From contig NZ_JAKEDS010000001.1 in the NCBI RefSeq assembly GCF_021462415.1, positions 1,150,273 to 1,214,272 of the forward strand: a DNA stretch of 64,000 nucleotides, read 5' to 3'. The position numbers were made by a program, and so were the translations under genes. Below, one piece after another: positions 46,856 through 54,995 of the stretch (its first letter is position 1; every line of letters starts with the position of its first letter). The notes beneath the pieces were generated by a model. The model had not been told where the DNA came from. It did not search any database and was given only the letters and a program-made list of their open reading frames with translations. This stretch comes from Rhodohalobacter sp. 614A (GTDB lineage: Bacteria > Bacteroidota > Rhodothermia > Balneolales > Balneolaceae).

Positions 46856-47251
46856 ATGGGACTTTTAATTCTTCTTGCCCGAATTTTGTTCTCAATAATT
46901 TTCATTAATTCAGGGATTGGCCACATTACCAATACGGCCCAGATGGCTCAATATGCCGGCAGTAAAAATGTGCCTATGCCGAAAGCAGCTGTATTTATCA
47001 GCGGAGTGATGATACTACTCGGCGGACTGAGTATTCTTTTGGGTTTTTGGGTGAATATCGGTGCCTGGCTTCTCATTATTTTCTTAATACCCTCCGCAAT
47101 TATGATGCATGATTTCTGGAATGCCGAGGATCCGATGGACCGCCAGAACGAAATGATTCACTTCCTGAAAGATCTCAGTCTTGCAGGTGCAGCATTTATG
47201 ATCTGGTATCTGTATGCATCTGTTGGGAATGTGCCGTGGAGCCTTGGGTAA
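46856..47251 (+). CDS. DoxX family membrane protein, second copy
   Basis: A 131-residue four-helix membrane protein. The first helix is LLARILFSIIFINSGIGHI with the conserved Gly-His pair, as in the DoxX/SURF4-like family; INIGAWLLIIFLIPSAIMMHDFW marks the second pair of helices. It converges with the Cys-rich copper protein gene; the two stops abut (47251/47252). Confidence 0.87.
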   Translation: MGLLILLARILFSIIFINSGIGHITNTAQMAQYAGSKNVPMPKAAVFISGVMILLGGLSILLGFWVNIGAWLLIIFLIPSAIMMHDFWNAEDPMDRQNEMIHFLKDLSLAGAAFMIWYLYASVGNVPWSLG

Positions 47252-47641
47252 TTAAGTGTTCATGGCCGCTTGCCTGACATTGTCGAGATATATTTTGCAG
47301 ATTTCTTCGCAGTTTCGGCAGGCTTCAGCACATTTTTGGCAGTGATCGTGATCATGTTTTTCACATTCTTCGGCACACTTTGCGCAAATATCTGCGCAAA
47401 GCCCGATGATGGATTGCGAAATATCCGAATCGCGTGAGAGAAACTGAACGGCAAGCCTGCACATTTCAGCACAGTCTCTGTCTAGCTTTATACACTCGGT
47501 CATTTCTTCAACATGATCTTCTTCCAGGCAAGCTGCGAAACATGTTTCACAGGCAGTTATACATTCACTTAATGCGCTTATAATCTCTTCATAATTATTC
47601 ATGGGAGGTAGAGTTAAGGCTTGATGATTTTTATTACTCAT
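47252..47641 (-). CDS. Cys-rich four-helix copper-binding protein (Csp-like)
   Basis: A 129-residue protein with 16 Cys, spaced mostly as CxxC/CxxxC on helices (CITACETCFAACL, CADICAKCAEECEK, HCQKCAEACRNCEEICK). This is the pattern of Csp proteins that store many Cu(I) ions in a four-helix bundle. There is no signal peptide, so it should be cytosolic like Csp3. Possible starts: ATG at 47641 region or inner ATG 13 codons later. A His-Asp stretch (EKHDHDHC) adds a metal-binding loop. It lies near other stress genes; a copper link to the efflux cluster at 55 kb is inference. Confidence 0.87.
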   Translation of the reverse strand: MSNKNHQALTLPPMNNYEEIISALSECITACETCFAACLEEDHVEEMTECIKLDRDCAEMCRLAVQFLSRDSDISQSIIGLCADICAKCAEECEKHDHDHCQKCAEACRNCEEICKIYLDNVRQAAMNT

Positions 47642-47757
47642 TTCAACACGCTGAAATTTAGATTGTTCCTTTTTCAGGAAGACAAAGACGAAACAGATTT
47701 AATCAAATTGGATTAGAATAATTCGAGAACGTTACCTGTTAATCAAATCAAAAATCA

Positions 47758-48282
47758 ATGGATTCATCCTGGATTGTTACCACATTTAGTTCTGTCATCA
47801 TGGTTGTTATATCAACTTTCGGAATTTACTTTGCACTCATTCTATTCACGAGAATTGCCGGTGTCAGAACGTTTTCAAAAATGTCGAGCTTCGATTTTGC
47901 TGTAACGGTGGCTATCGGTTCGTTAATTGCTTCTACCGTGCTCACAAAAAATCCGCCTCTCTTTCAGTCGATTGCAGCTATGGGCACCCTTTTTATCATT
48001 CAAATTACCATTGCCGGTTTTCGGGAAACATCACTGGTAAGAAATGTAGTTGATAATAAACCCATTTTGCTGATGAAGGGCACACGGATGCTTGAAGGGA
48101 ATATGAGAAAAGCAAAGGTTACACGAAATGATCTGCTCGGAAAACTGCGTGAGGCAAATGTCACCCAATTCAACCAGATAAAAGCAGTTGTGATGGAGAC
48201 TACGGGCGATATTTCAGTTTTACATCACAATGATGAAGCACATGAATTAGAAATGGGACTTCTGGATGATGTGCGAAAATAA
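47758..48282 (+). CDS. DUF421 domain membrane protein
   Basis: A 174-residue protein with three hydrophobic helices (residues 8-30, 35-60, 65-90) and a cytosolic C-terminal DUF421 domain (LMKGTRMLEGNMRKAKVTRNDLLGKLREANV). The FTRIAGVRTFSKMSSFDFAVTVAIGSL block is standard for the YetF-type family. Function is not settled; some relatives matter in spore or stress physiology. It precedes the small Rho-N protein gene by about 95 bp. Confidence 0.88.
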   Translation: MDSSWIVTTFSSVIMVVISTFGIYFALILFTRIAGVRTFSKMSSFDFAVTVAIGSLIASTVLTKNPPLFQSIAAMGTLFIIQITIAGFRETSLVRNVVDNKPILLMKGTRMLEGNMRKAKVTRNDLLGKLREANVTQFNQIKAVVMETTGDISVLHHNDEAHELEMGLLDDVRK

Positions 48283-48378
48283 AAAGACTGGTTTCTGAAG
48301 ATCAGAAAGAAGGAAACATTTTAGGCAAGAATTGCCTTTATAAAGTAAGAGATGAAAGAGAAACAAGGAGAAAAAGAT

Positions 48379-48618
48379 ATGCCAGATAATCGAATCAAGA
48401 ACGAAGAACAGTACGAAGAATTGAGAGACCAGGGAATGAGCAAAGAGAAAGCTGCCCGAATTGCCAACTCTGAAAACGCATCAAAAAAAGGTGGTAAACA
48501 AAAAAAATATGAAAAGTGGACCAAAGAGGAACTCTACAAAAAGGCGCAGGAAGTAGGGATTGAAGGGAGATCAGATATGAATAAGGAAGAACTGATCGAG
48601 GCCCTCCGAAATCATTAA
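48379..48618 (+). CDS. Small DUF7218/Rho-N domain protein
   Basis: 79 residues from ATG 48379, chosen because AAGGAG (48365-48370) lies 8 bases upstream; an ATG at 48352 adds nine residues without such a site. The N-terminal half (KNEEQYEELRDQGMSKEKAARIAN) resembles DUF7218; the C-terminal half (WTKEELYKKAQEVGIEGRSDMNKEELIEALR) is a SAP-like Rho termination factor N-terminal motif that binds nucleic acid. Strongly charged and probably cytosolic or nucleoid-associated. Similar proteins are stress-linked in other phyla; function here is unknown. Confidence 0.78.
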   Translation: MPDNRIKNEEQYEELRDQGMSKEKAARIANSENASKKGGKQKKYEKWTKEELYKKAQEVGIEGRSDMNKEELIEALRNH

Positions 48619-48643
48619 AAATAACGTTTAAATATTTTGTTAA

Positions 48644-49774
48644 ATGGTCGATAAGACCAACCCGGAATCAGATTCCGAAGAAAATTCAACATACTCATTT
48701 ATAAAGAAAGTACTGATTTCCGTAGTGGTGGCAGCTACGATTACCCTTCTGGTACTTTTTGTAGGGTACGCCGTAAATATTTTACTTCTTGTTTTTTTAG
48801 GGGTTTTGCTGGGCATTGTTTTTAGAAGCCTCCGGGATATAATTAGTGATTATACCGGGATGCCAACAACGCTTTCGCTGGCAGTGGTTGTCGTGTTTTT
48901 GTTTGGCTTGTTTATTGGATCGGGATATTTGCTTGTACCAAAAATCTATCAACAGGCGGAGATGATGTATGATCAGGCTCCCGAAGAGTGGAATAAAATC
49001 AAGCAAAAGCTTTGGCAATACGAATGGGGAAAGGAGATCGCACGGGAGAATCCCAATCCCAAAGACTTTCTTGAAAATGAACAGGGTACTGCCGGAGAAG
49101 ATAACGACATGACTCAGGGAGTATTGGATCTGTTTACCGTAACTGCGGGAGCCATTGCAAGTACCGTGTTGGTTATTGTAATTGCTATCTATATTGCTGC
49201 GGAGCCCGAAGTATATACAAGCGGGTTTTTGAGACTTTTCCCCACCGATAAGCGCTTGCTGGTTACAAACATTATGGACGAAACGGCATTGACTATCCAG
49301 TGGTGGCTGGTGGGTCAATTGGTGTCTATGTTGATTTTGGGAATCATAACCACCCTGGGTTTGTGGTTGTTGGGAATGCCCTATTCCCTGGTTCTTGGAA
49401 TTTTTACAGCACTCATGACTTTTATCCCCAATCTCGGACCAATTTTAGCGGGCATACCCACACTTTTAGTAGCGTTAACACAAAGCCCAACAATGGTTCT
49501 TTATGTGGGCATATTTTACATCTTTATTCAAAGTGTTGAGGGATATTTTATAACTCCCATGATTCACAGAGAAGCGATAAATGTACCGCCTGTTCTCATT
49601 ATTACAATTCAATTCCTGTTGTATTATCTGATTGGTTTTATAGGTGTATTTGTAGCGATGCCGTTGGTTGCCTGCCTGATGATACTCATACAAAGAGTGT
49701 ACATAGAAGAGATTTTGGGAGATTCTATGGATCGGGAAGTAGATATCGAATATAAAGGGAAAACCATCGTCTAA
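48644..49774 (+). CDS. AI-2E family transporter (PerM-like), first copy
   Basis: A 376-residue protein with about eight hydrophobic segments. It shows the two-helix start, a large loop with a Trp/Lys-rich stretch, MPYSLVLGIFTALMTFIPNLGPILAGIPTLLVAL (the family's glycine/proline-rich centre) and FVQMPLVACLMILIQ-like final helix. Members include Na+(Li+)/H+ antiporters and putative AI-2 exporters; the name alone does not prove transport of AI-2. It starts 26 bp after the Rho-N gene. A close relative lies at 50113 on the other strand. Confidence 0.9.
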   Translation: MVDKTNPESDSEENSTYSFIKKVLISVVVAATITLLVLFVGYAVNILLLVFLGVLLGIVFRSLRDIISDYTGMPTTLSLAVVVVFLFGLFIGSGYLLVPKIYQQAEMMYDQAPEEWNKIKQKLWQYEWGKEIARENPNPKDFLENEQGTAGEDNDMTQGVLDLFTVTAGAIASTVLVIVIAIYIAAEPEVYTSGFLRLFPTDKRLLVTNIMDETALTIQWWLVGQLVSMLILGIITTLGLWLLGMPYSLVLGIFTALMTFIPNLGPILAGIPTLLVALTQSPTMVLYVGIFYIFIQSVEGYFITPMIHREAINVPPVLIITIQFLLYYLIGFIGVFVAMPLVACLMILIQRVYIEEILGDSMDREVDIEYKGKTIV

Positions 49775-49863
49775 ATGTAAGAATGGAACATTTTTGTGTT
49801 TAGAAACTATATATAAATAGTATTTGACGAGACAATAGAATTACCAATAAAGCGACTATCATT

Positions 49864-50049
49864 ATGAATGATTTAGAATTAAAAGGGAACTGGAACGAAA
49901 TAAAAGGCAAGCTAAAAGAGCAATATGCTGTATTAACTGATAATGATCTGGCGTATGAAGAAGGCCAGGAAGATCAGTTAATTGGTCATCTCCAGCAAAA
50001 GCTTGGAAAGACCAAAAAAGAAGTGAAAGATATCCTGCGAGATATTTAA
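49864..50049 (+). CDS. CsbD family stress-response protein, second copy
   Basis: A 61-residue CsbD protein (ELKGNWNEIKGKLKEQY, EDQLIGHLQQKLGKTKKEVKDIL). It is a paralogue of 45798-45983; the two match through the KGNWNE-KGKLK and LGKxKxEV blocks. A strong terminator follows, so the gene is its own transcript or the end of the AI-2E transcript. Confidence 0.9.
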   Translation: MNDLELKGNWNEIKGKLKEQYAVLTDNDLAYEEGQEDQLIGHLQQKLGKTKKEVKDILRDI

Positions 50050-50081
50050 GAGAGCAGCAGCAGTTAAAGCTGAGTGAGGAT

Positions 50082-50115
50082 AGCCCCGGTTGATAAAACA
50101 ATCGGGGCTTTTTTA
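50082..50115 (+). terminator. Rho-independent terminator of the second csbD gene
   Basis: AGCCCCGGTTG (50082-50092) pairs with CAATCGGGGCT (50099-50109) (one G-T pair) around an ATAAAA loop, followed by a T-run to 50115. It is very similar in stem sequence to the terminator of the other csbD gene. Confidence 0.92.
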
Positions 50116-51240
50116 TTTGTCGCTACTTGACTGGAAAAAGTTAAAATGGATAGTATGCCGTTCTGTACCACGCGTTCCCAGCAGATATCCAATGGGTTTA
50201 AGGCTTTCAATATTTTCGCAGACAATTTTCATCATGGCGAGGTAGGGAATTACCATAAACATGCCCGGTAACCCCCAGATCATTCCTCCGGCAATTAAAG
50301 AGAATATTGTAACGAGTGGATTGATTTTCACATAAGAACCCGTAATGTTAGGGGTAAGAATATTGTTTTCGATAAACTGAACAATAAAGAATTGTATAAG
50401 TACAGCCACAGCAGTACTTGGGGATTGAGTGGCCAGCACAAAAATAAACGCCAGTCCGTAGCCAAGTACAGTTCCCAGGTATGGAATCAAATTGAAAATG
50501 GCGGCAAGAATTCCAAAAAGAATGGCATATTTCACCCCGATCAAATAAAACCCAAGAGAGTTAAGAGCCATCAATATGAAACAAACCACAAAAAGCCCCT
50601 TCATATATTTTGGAACAACTTCCGATGCCTGGGTAATAATATTTTCTGCAATGCTCTCTTCATCAGCCGGTACCAAAAGCCGTAGAAATTTTTTGAACTT
50701 ATCTCTGTAGAAAAGCAGTAGAAATGTGTAAACCGGGATGAGGCCGATTGCTAAAATTGAGTTTGCCGTAGCCGTAAAAAGGGTTTTGAAAAATTGCCCG
50801 GTATTCCCCAGGGCACTGTTGATCATGCTATCCTGCTGACTCTCCGGCACTCCAATCCAACTGCTTATTGTTCCTTGAACCCGGTCTATATTTCGTCGGA
50901 ATTGTTCATGTATTTCAGGAAGATCACCCGTGAAGGTGGTTATTAAAACAGCCATTCCATATACCGTTCCGGCCACAAAAGCTGCCGTGCCGAGTATGAT
51001 GATAAAATTCGTTGCTATCCGTGGCACTCCTTTATCTTCAAGCTTGTCTGCTGCAGGATACAGGAGATAAGCTAAAAGCACGGCGAATCCCAGTGGAACG
51101 AGCAGGGTTTTGGTGAAAATGAGGGCAGCTATAATCAGAAAAGTGAGCATTAACCGAATTAAAACTCTTACTACAAGAGGATAATCATCTGTGGTGTGTG
51201 GCGTCGTGATAGTGTTCTCCTTTTTAGAATGTATTGGCAA
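50113..51240 (-). CDS. AI-2E family transporter (PerM-like), second copy
   Basis: A 375-residue relative of the protein at 48644, with the same eight-helix plan and the NLIPYLGTVLGYGLAFIFVLA centre. The start is TTG at 51240: the codon just upstream is a stop (TAG), and no ATG or GTG lies before the first helix. An internal AAGGAG lies inside the coding start and may be a chance match. It converges with the second csbD gene (its stop lies within the csbD terminator). Confidence 0.88.
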   Translation of the reverse strand: MPIHSKKENTITTPHTTDDYPLVVRVLIRLMLTFLIIAALIFTKTLLVPLGFAVLLAYLLYPAADKLEDKGVPRIATNFIIILGTAAFVAGTVYGMAVLITTFTGDLPEIHEQFRRNIDRVQGTISSWIGVPESQQDSMINSALGNTGQFFKTLFTATANSILAIGLIPVYTFLLLFYRDKFKKFLRLLVPADEESIAENIITQASEVVPKYMKGLFVVCFILMALNSLGFYLIGVKYAILFGILAAIFNLIPYLGTVLGYGLAFIFVLATQSPSTAVAVLIQFFIVQFIENNILTPNITGSYVKINPLVTIFSLIAGGMIWGLPGMFMVIPYLAMMKIVCENIESLKPIGYLLGTRGTERHTIHFNFFQSSSDK

Positions 51241-51344
51241 CTATATTTATATGATTTTTATAGAGTTATGTTCCTGTATAATTCCTGTTTCGCGGACCTG
51301 TAATATGCAAAACAAGCTGTTTTACAGGCTGTCGATTACTCTCG

Positions 51345-52958
51345 TTAGATCCCCACACTCTCTTTTAATCCGGTTGAAAGGGATTTCCACCAATAACTGA
51401 ATATGGATTTTTGTTCATCTCGTTCAAAAGAAACTTCCCCTCTGCGGTAGGGCACTTCGTTATTACTTCCTTTGATTTTTAAAATGTTGGCGAGAAAGGT
51501 TTTTAGCCGGTTTCTTCCTCCGTCATCTACATCGTCAGAATTAAGAACCTGTATTCTCAAATCACTGTAAATAAGTTGCACCCAACCTGTGGCTTCGTCA
51601 TCCCCCAAATCCATCAGGAATTGAAGAGAATGGAGGGTTCCCCTGCTTGCACGGACTAATCCAACCGGTTCAAGGATAGGATTGAGATCCTCTGCCTGCA
51701 TACTTTGTAATGTTCCCCGAGTCATGTGGCTTCCATCAAGGTGCATGGGAAATTCAAAATGGGCATCCAGCGTTGCTTCGCCCATCACTTCGGATGTTAC
51801 ATCCAGAACAATGGTGTGCTCCCGGCTGATGACGGTTGAATCGTTGGTTACATCGGTAAAGGTTGCATTGGTATTTAAAAATGAAACGGTGCCCGGTCGG
51901 GATACTTCTGCGAGGTGTTCTGTATAACGAATATCCGCCTGATGAATGGCAAGTGTATCTATCGTTATGGGAAACGGCAGATTTTTGAAAGCTATATGAG
52001 GGTATGTCTTGTTACTTTTCGGCCCCGGAGGCATCATTTTTGCGTGAAATACTTCAAGATCAGCATTTTGAATCGTAAATTTTTTAGCGTCAATTTCCCC
52101 GAAATTGAGTTTCTCAATATCAGTATTCTCAAGCAGAAGTCGTTCAACCGTTAAAGTGATTCGGTCTAATTGATGGCCTTTGTGTTGGGCAAACTCATAC
52201 TTTGGATACTGTGGAAGCAACTTTAGCGAGTCGACGGAGAAGGCCCCTTCGGATGTTGAAAAATCAATTCCGTTGCTTTCCATGGCATAAAAATCACTCA
52301 TTTCATATCGAATCTTACCAGATCGGGTTTGGATCGCACTAAAGTTGAAAAAGGGTGGTTTGGCCAGGGTGGTGGAATCCACACGAATGTTCAGGATTTC
52401 AAGATTAAAATCGTGAAGTTCGCCGAGGCTGTCGCTTTGTTCCTGATTCAGAAGAGCAAAAACCCCTTCATTGATTTCAAACCGATCCACTTCAATATCC
52501 GGCGGATTTTTATTGGATGAGGATGACGATCTGTCTGAGGATTGAAGAAAATTCAGGGAATCCGGACTATTTTTTGTGAGGGTAACCACAGGTTTGGAAA
52601 ACCGAACCTGGCCTGTATAAATATTTCCCCCAAAGAGGTATGGCAGAAACTGTATGCCGGAAATGGAAAGTTGATCCATCTGGATACGCGGAGCTGTAGA
52701 TGCTGTGTCTGTCGGACTCAGCCGAAGGCTGTCAATCTGAAACTCTTTTCCCCAAACTCTCAGATCAAGAGCGCTCATCTCAAGTTGGTATTGTCCAAGG
52801 GTTTGCTCAGAAACGGCAGTTTTGAGTCGTTTCTCAACATAACTGTCCAGGTAGAAGCTCAAGAAAAGCTGGATCCCTGTAAGCACCACAAAAATGATTA
52901 CAAGGACAATCAGGCCGATCCTTAAAATTTTTCGTTTTGAATTCTCTTTGTTCATCAA
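51345..52958 (-). CDS. Large AsmA/DUF748-like protein
   Basis: A 537-residue protein: basic start, one TM helix (about 12-34) and a long periplasmic beta-rich region. It has AsmA/DUF748-like strands (LRVWGKEFQIDSLRLSP, GRVQLIYSDLRIQVL near the end) and a serine/asparagine-rich low-complexity run near residues 145-155 (SSDRSSSSSNKN). Such proteins take part in envelope lipid traffic. A shorter one is at 34207-34890. It is preceded by a 383-bp spacer with hairpins. Confidence 0.75.
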   Translation of the reverse strand: MMNKENSKRKILRIGLIVLVIIFVVLTGIQLFLSFYLDSYVEKRLKTAVSEQTLGQYQLEMSALDLRVWGKEFQIDSLRLSPTDTASTAPRIQMDQLSISGIQFLPYLFGGNIYTGQVRFSKPVVTLTKNSPDSLNFLQSSDRSSSSSNKNPPDIEVDRFEINEGVFALLNQEQSDSLGELHDFNLEILNIRVDSTTLAKPPFFNFSAIQTRSGKIRYEMSDFYAMESNGIDFSTSEGAFSVDSLKLLPQYPKYEFAQHKGHQLDRITLTVERLLLENTDIEKLNFGEIDAKKFTIQNADLEVFHAKMMPPGPKSNKTYPHIAFKNLPFPITIDTLAIHQADIRYTEHLAEVSRPGTVSFLNTNATFTDVTNDSTVISREHTIVLDVTSEVMGEATLDAHFEFPMHLDGSHMTRGTLQSMQAEDLNPILEPVGLVRASRGTLHSLQFLMDLGDDEATGWVQLIYSDLRIQVLNSDDVDDGGRNRLKTFLANILKIKGSNNEVPYRRGEVSFERDEQKSIFSYWWKSLSTGLKESVGI

Positions 52959-53341
52959 TGCTTATTCACTAATTGAATATCATTCTTTGCAACAGGTCTG
53001 AAAAATCGGTTCTTAAAATGCCGCAAAGACAAACCGGGATCGGTTGATTGTAACTTCCATAGTAATAAAAAATTTGGAAGAAGTGCTTTATTTCTTCTGA
53101 TGATTTTTCTGAGTCTTGATTTTCGTTCTATTCATTTATATACACATGGAAAGGCGGGAAAACGTTCCAATCTTATCTATCTGTAATAGCAAGTCTCCCA
53201 AAAATCTGCCGTAGTTTTACGGGGAAAAATCTGGACACCGGCTCCTGACTGATGCCCGATTTTAAGGCGTCAGGATGCGAACAATTTCAGAAGTAGAAAT
53301 CAGATCACATATCGAAACTCACACACGTTAACCGTATCTCT
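52959..53341. other. Gene-free stretch with two hairpins
   Basis: No credible gene seen. It contains a 5-bp hairpin CCGTAGTTTTACGG (53209-53222) and an imperfect hairpin with arms CCTGAC (53244-53249) and GTCAGG (53269-53274) that also pairs GCC/GGC inside. The region is upstream of the AsmA-like gene on the minus strand and downstream of DUF423, so it should hold the promoter for the first. Confidence 0.5.
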
Positions 53342-53716
53342 CTAATTTTTTGTCACACCAACAAAAAGAAAAATCCAACCAAGAATAAAAGCCACACCGC
53401 CAATCGGAGTAATAGCGCCCAGCCATCCAATATCCAATAGGGTTAGCAGATAAAGGCTGCCGGAAAAAATGAGCGTACCTGCGATGAGCGAGTAGCCGCT
53501 CCATTTCATCCATTTGTTCTGGATATGAAAACCGGCTGCTCCAATAATCAATAGTCCAAGAGCGTGATAAAAATGGTATTGAACGGCAGTTCGGTAAACG
53601 TCAAAACGGTCCGGAGTGAGAAAGCCCTCGACAATGTGAGCGCCAAATGCGCCGAAAGCTACAGCGAGAGCCATTAATAATGCACCGATTTTCAGGAAGT
53701 TTTTTGGGGAAAACAT
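53342..53716 (-). CDS. DUF423 family membrane protein
   Basis: About 124 residues from the ATG at 53716 (start of the usual FKIGALLMALAV pattern); the frame is open further to 53752 but adds a non-hydrophobic tail. Four hydrophobic segments with GAFGAHIVEGFL after TM1 and FSGSLYLLTL, matching DUF423 (YwdK-like). Function unknown. The gene stands alone on the minus strand. Confidence 0.88.
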   Translation of the reverse strand: MFSPKNFLKIGALLMALAVAFGAFGAHIVEGFLTPDRFDVYRTAVQYHFYHALGLLIIGAAGFHIQNKWMKWSGYSLIAGTLIFSGSLYLLTLLDIGWLGAITPIGGVAFILGWIFLFVGVTKN

Positions 53717-53845
53717 GGTAGTTCTAATTGTGTCGGAAGTATGAATTGTCAAACGAGGTTAAGATCATCATAATTTATGAAAGACAGGAAAAGAAAACAC
53801 AGCAAAGCCTGGCAAGGTTCTATAAATCAGAGTTTTGGAATAAAT

Positions 53846-54502
53846 TTAGTCAGCAGTAAAACCGATGTTCTTATGTGTTCCATCACAAAAGGGTTTATTC
53901 GATGAACCTCCGCATCTGCAAAGTGCAATTCCTTTTGAAGATGTTATCTCTCCAATTTTGGAGGATTCCAACGTATAGGTTCCTTCCAATAGAACCGGAC
54001 CATTTTTCATTAGTTTGATTAAAAGTTTGTCTTGGTTCTCTTCAAGTGCTTCATCCATATCTGAAGTGTCGGCATCAACATTTGCCTTCCATTCCAGCTT
54101 TTTATGAGAGTTATCGCAGGCCGGTTTATTATCTGATCCTCCACAACGGCACATTGCGAAACGGGTATCCTGAAGAACCGTATTTCCCTCAGCATCCTGA
54201 ACTTCCAGATCTCCAAAGAAATAAACCGGACCATTTTCCTGGAGTTTAATTCGATTTTTTGATGAAGCGGATTCCGACCGATCTCCTTTTTTAATTTCAT
54301 AATGCAGGGCACCGGTCGGGCATCGTTCAATTACATCGGCAATTTCGTTAGCCGTTCTCTTTTCAGGTTGAATCCATGGCTTCTGATTGGGATTAAACAC
54401 ATCACTCAAACCGTGAACACACTCCTCTGCATGGATGCATCTTTTGAGGTTCCAGGTAATTTTAATGTCGTCATTTTCATAGGAATAAATTCGATCCTTC
54501 AT
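53846..54502 (-). CDS. CDGSH iron-sulfur protein with N-terminal 4Fe-4S-like domain
   Basis: A 218-residue protein with three cluster domains. Residues 1-70 are a Fer4_19-type divergent 4Fe-4S domain (Cys22, Cys28, Cys61; RCIHAEEC and CPTGAL). Two CDGSH domains follow: Cys118, Cys120, Cys129, His133 and Cys195, Cys197, Cys206, His210, each the normal three-Cys/one-His 2Fe-2S ligand set. Such proteins are thought to act in redox or Fe-S transfer, location cytosolic. It stands alone near the metal-resistance region. Confidence 0.92.
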   Translation of the reverse strand: MKDRIYSYENDDIKITWNLKRCIHAEECVHGLSDVFNPNQKPWIQPEKRTANEIADVIERCPTGALHYEIKKGDRSESASSKNRIKLQENGPVYFFGDLEVQDAEGNTVLQDTRFAMCRCGGSDNKPACDNSHKKLEWKANVDADTSDMDEALEENQDKLLIKLMKNGPVLLEGTYTLESSKIGEITSSKGIALCRCGGSSNKPFCDGTHKNIGFTAD

Positions 54503-54633
54503 AACAGAAGAGATTTAAGTTTTATAGTTGTGATTCTTTTGAAGGTCAATCAGAACTTTCCAGTAAACATTCCTGAATTAGTTTTTCTGGTTGCAACTAC
54601 ATTTTACAAATCAACGCAAAATAAATCATGTAA

Positions 54634-54785
54634 ATATCTGTGTACATGATTGATGAGGCTATGGAGCAGGTAAAAAACCATAATCCGGGAGAAAAGAAGG
54701 TTAAAAACATCGATTATGTGAAAGGAGCGAACATAGCCGGTTCAAAAAAGTAGCGGATGCAATGCTGGCATTTGGTCCGGTTTAG
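54634..54785 (+). pseudogene. Remnant of glutamate dehydrogenase (gdhA) C-terminus
   Basis: An orphan coding tail. From ATG 54646 the frame gives IDEAMEQVK, then IDYVKGANIAG, but a base is missing after GGT (54739-54741), so the next codons read SKK then a stop at 54751. In the other frame the text continues FKKVADAMLAFGPV and stops at 54783-54785. This matches the conserved end of NADP-glutamate dehydrogenase (NYVxGANIAGFxKVADAML). Upstream of 54634 the frame has a stop and no further enzyme. So it is a decayed 3' end, with one deletion of a T. It marks a past loss or rearrangement. Confidence 0.85.
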
Positions 54786-54794
54786 AAAAGGTTT

Positions 54795-54866
54795 GTCACT
54801 CAGAGGGAGCGAAGCGACCGAGGAATCTCATTGTTAAAGAGAATCTCTGAGAATGAGATTCTTCAC
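54795..54866. repeat. Inverted repeat element GTCACTC...GGAATCTCATT / AATGAGATTC
   Basis: GAATCTCATT (54823-54832) and AATGAGATTC (54852-54861) are perfect inverted arms within a larger GTCACTC...GAAGCGACC...GGAATCTC block. The whole resembles the repeat family at 38405 and 58201. It lies between the gdhA remnant and the start of the metal region. Confidence 0.8.
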
Positions 54867-54995
54867 AATAAACAGGTATAAAAATCCATTCATAATGTGC
54901 GGAGTAGCATCCGTTCAACCAACATTTGCATCCCGCATTCCTGAATGCTTACCTTATAAATCTTGATTCGAAAGAAAAATATATCAACATTTCTG

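Larger units (their letters stand above)
54503..54962. other. Long spacer between CDGSH gene and metal region
   Basis: This 460-bp stretch contains the gdhA remnant (54634-54785) and the inverted repeat (54795-54866). Otherwise I see no gene. Promoters for the divergent CDGSH gene and the following small protein gene should lie here. Confidence 0.6.

Noticed and set aside
51180-51240. Internal AAGGAG inside the second AI-2E gene start as true ribosome site
   Set aside because: No usable start codon follows at the right distance, so the TTG at 51240 is kept.
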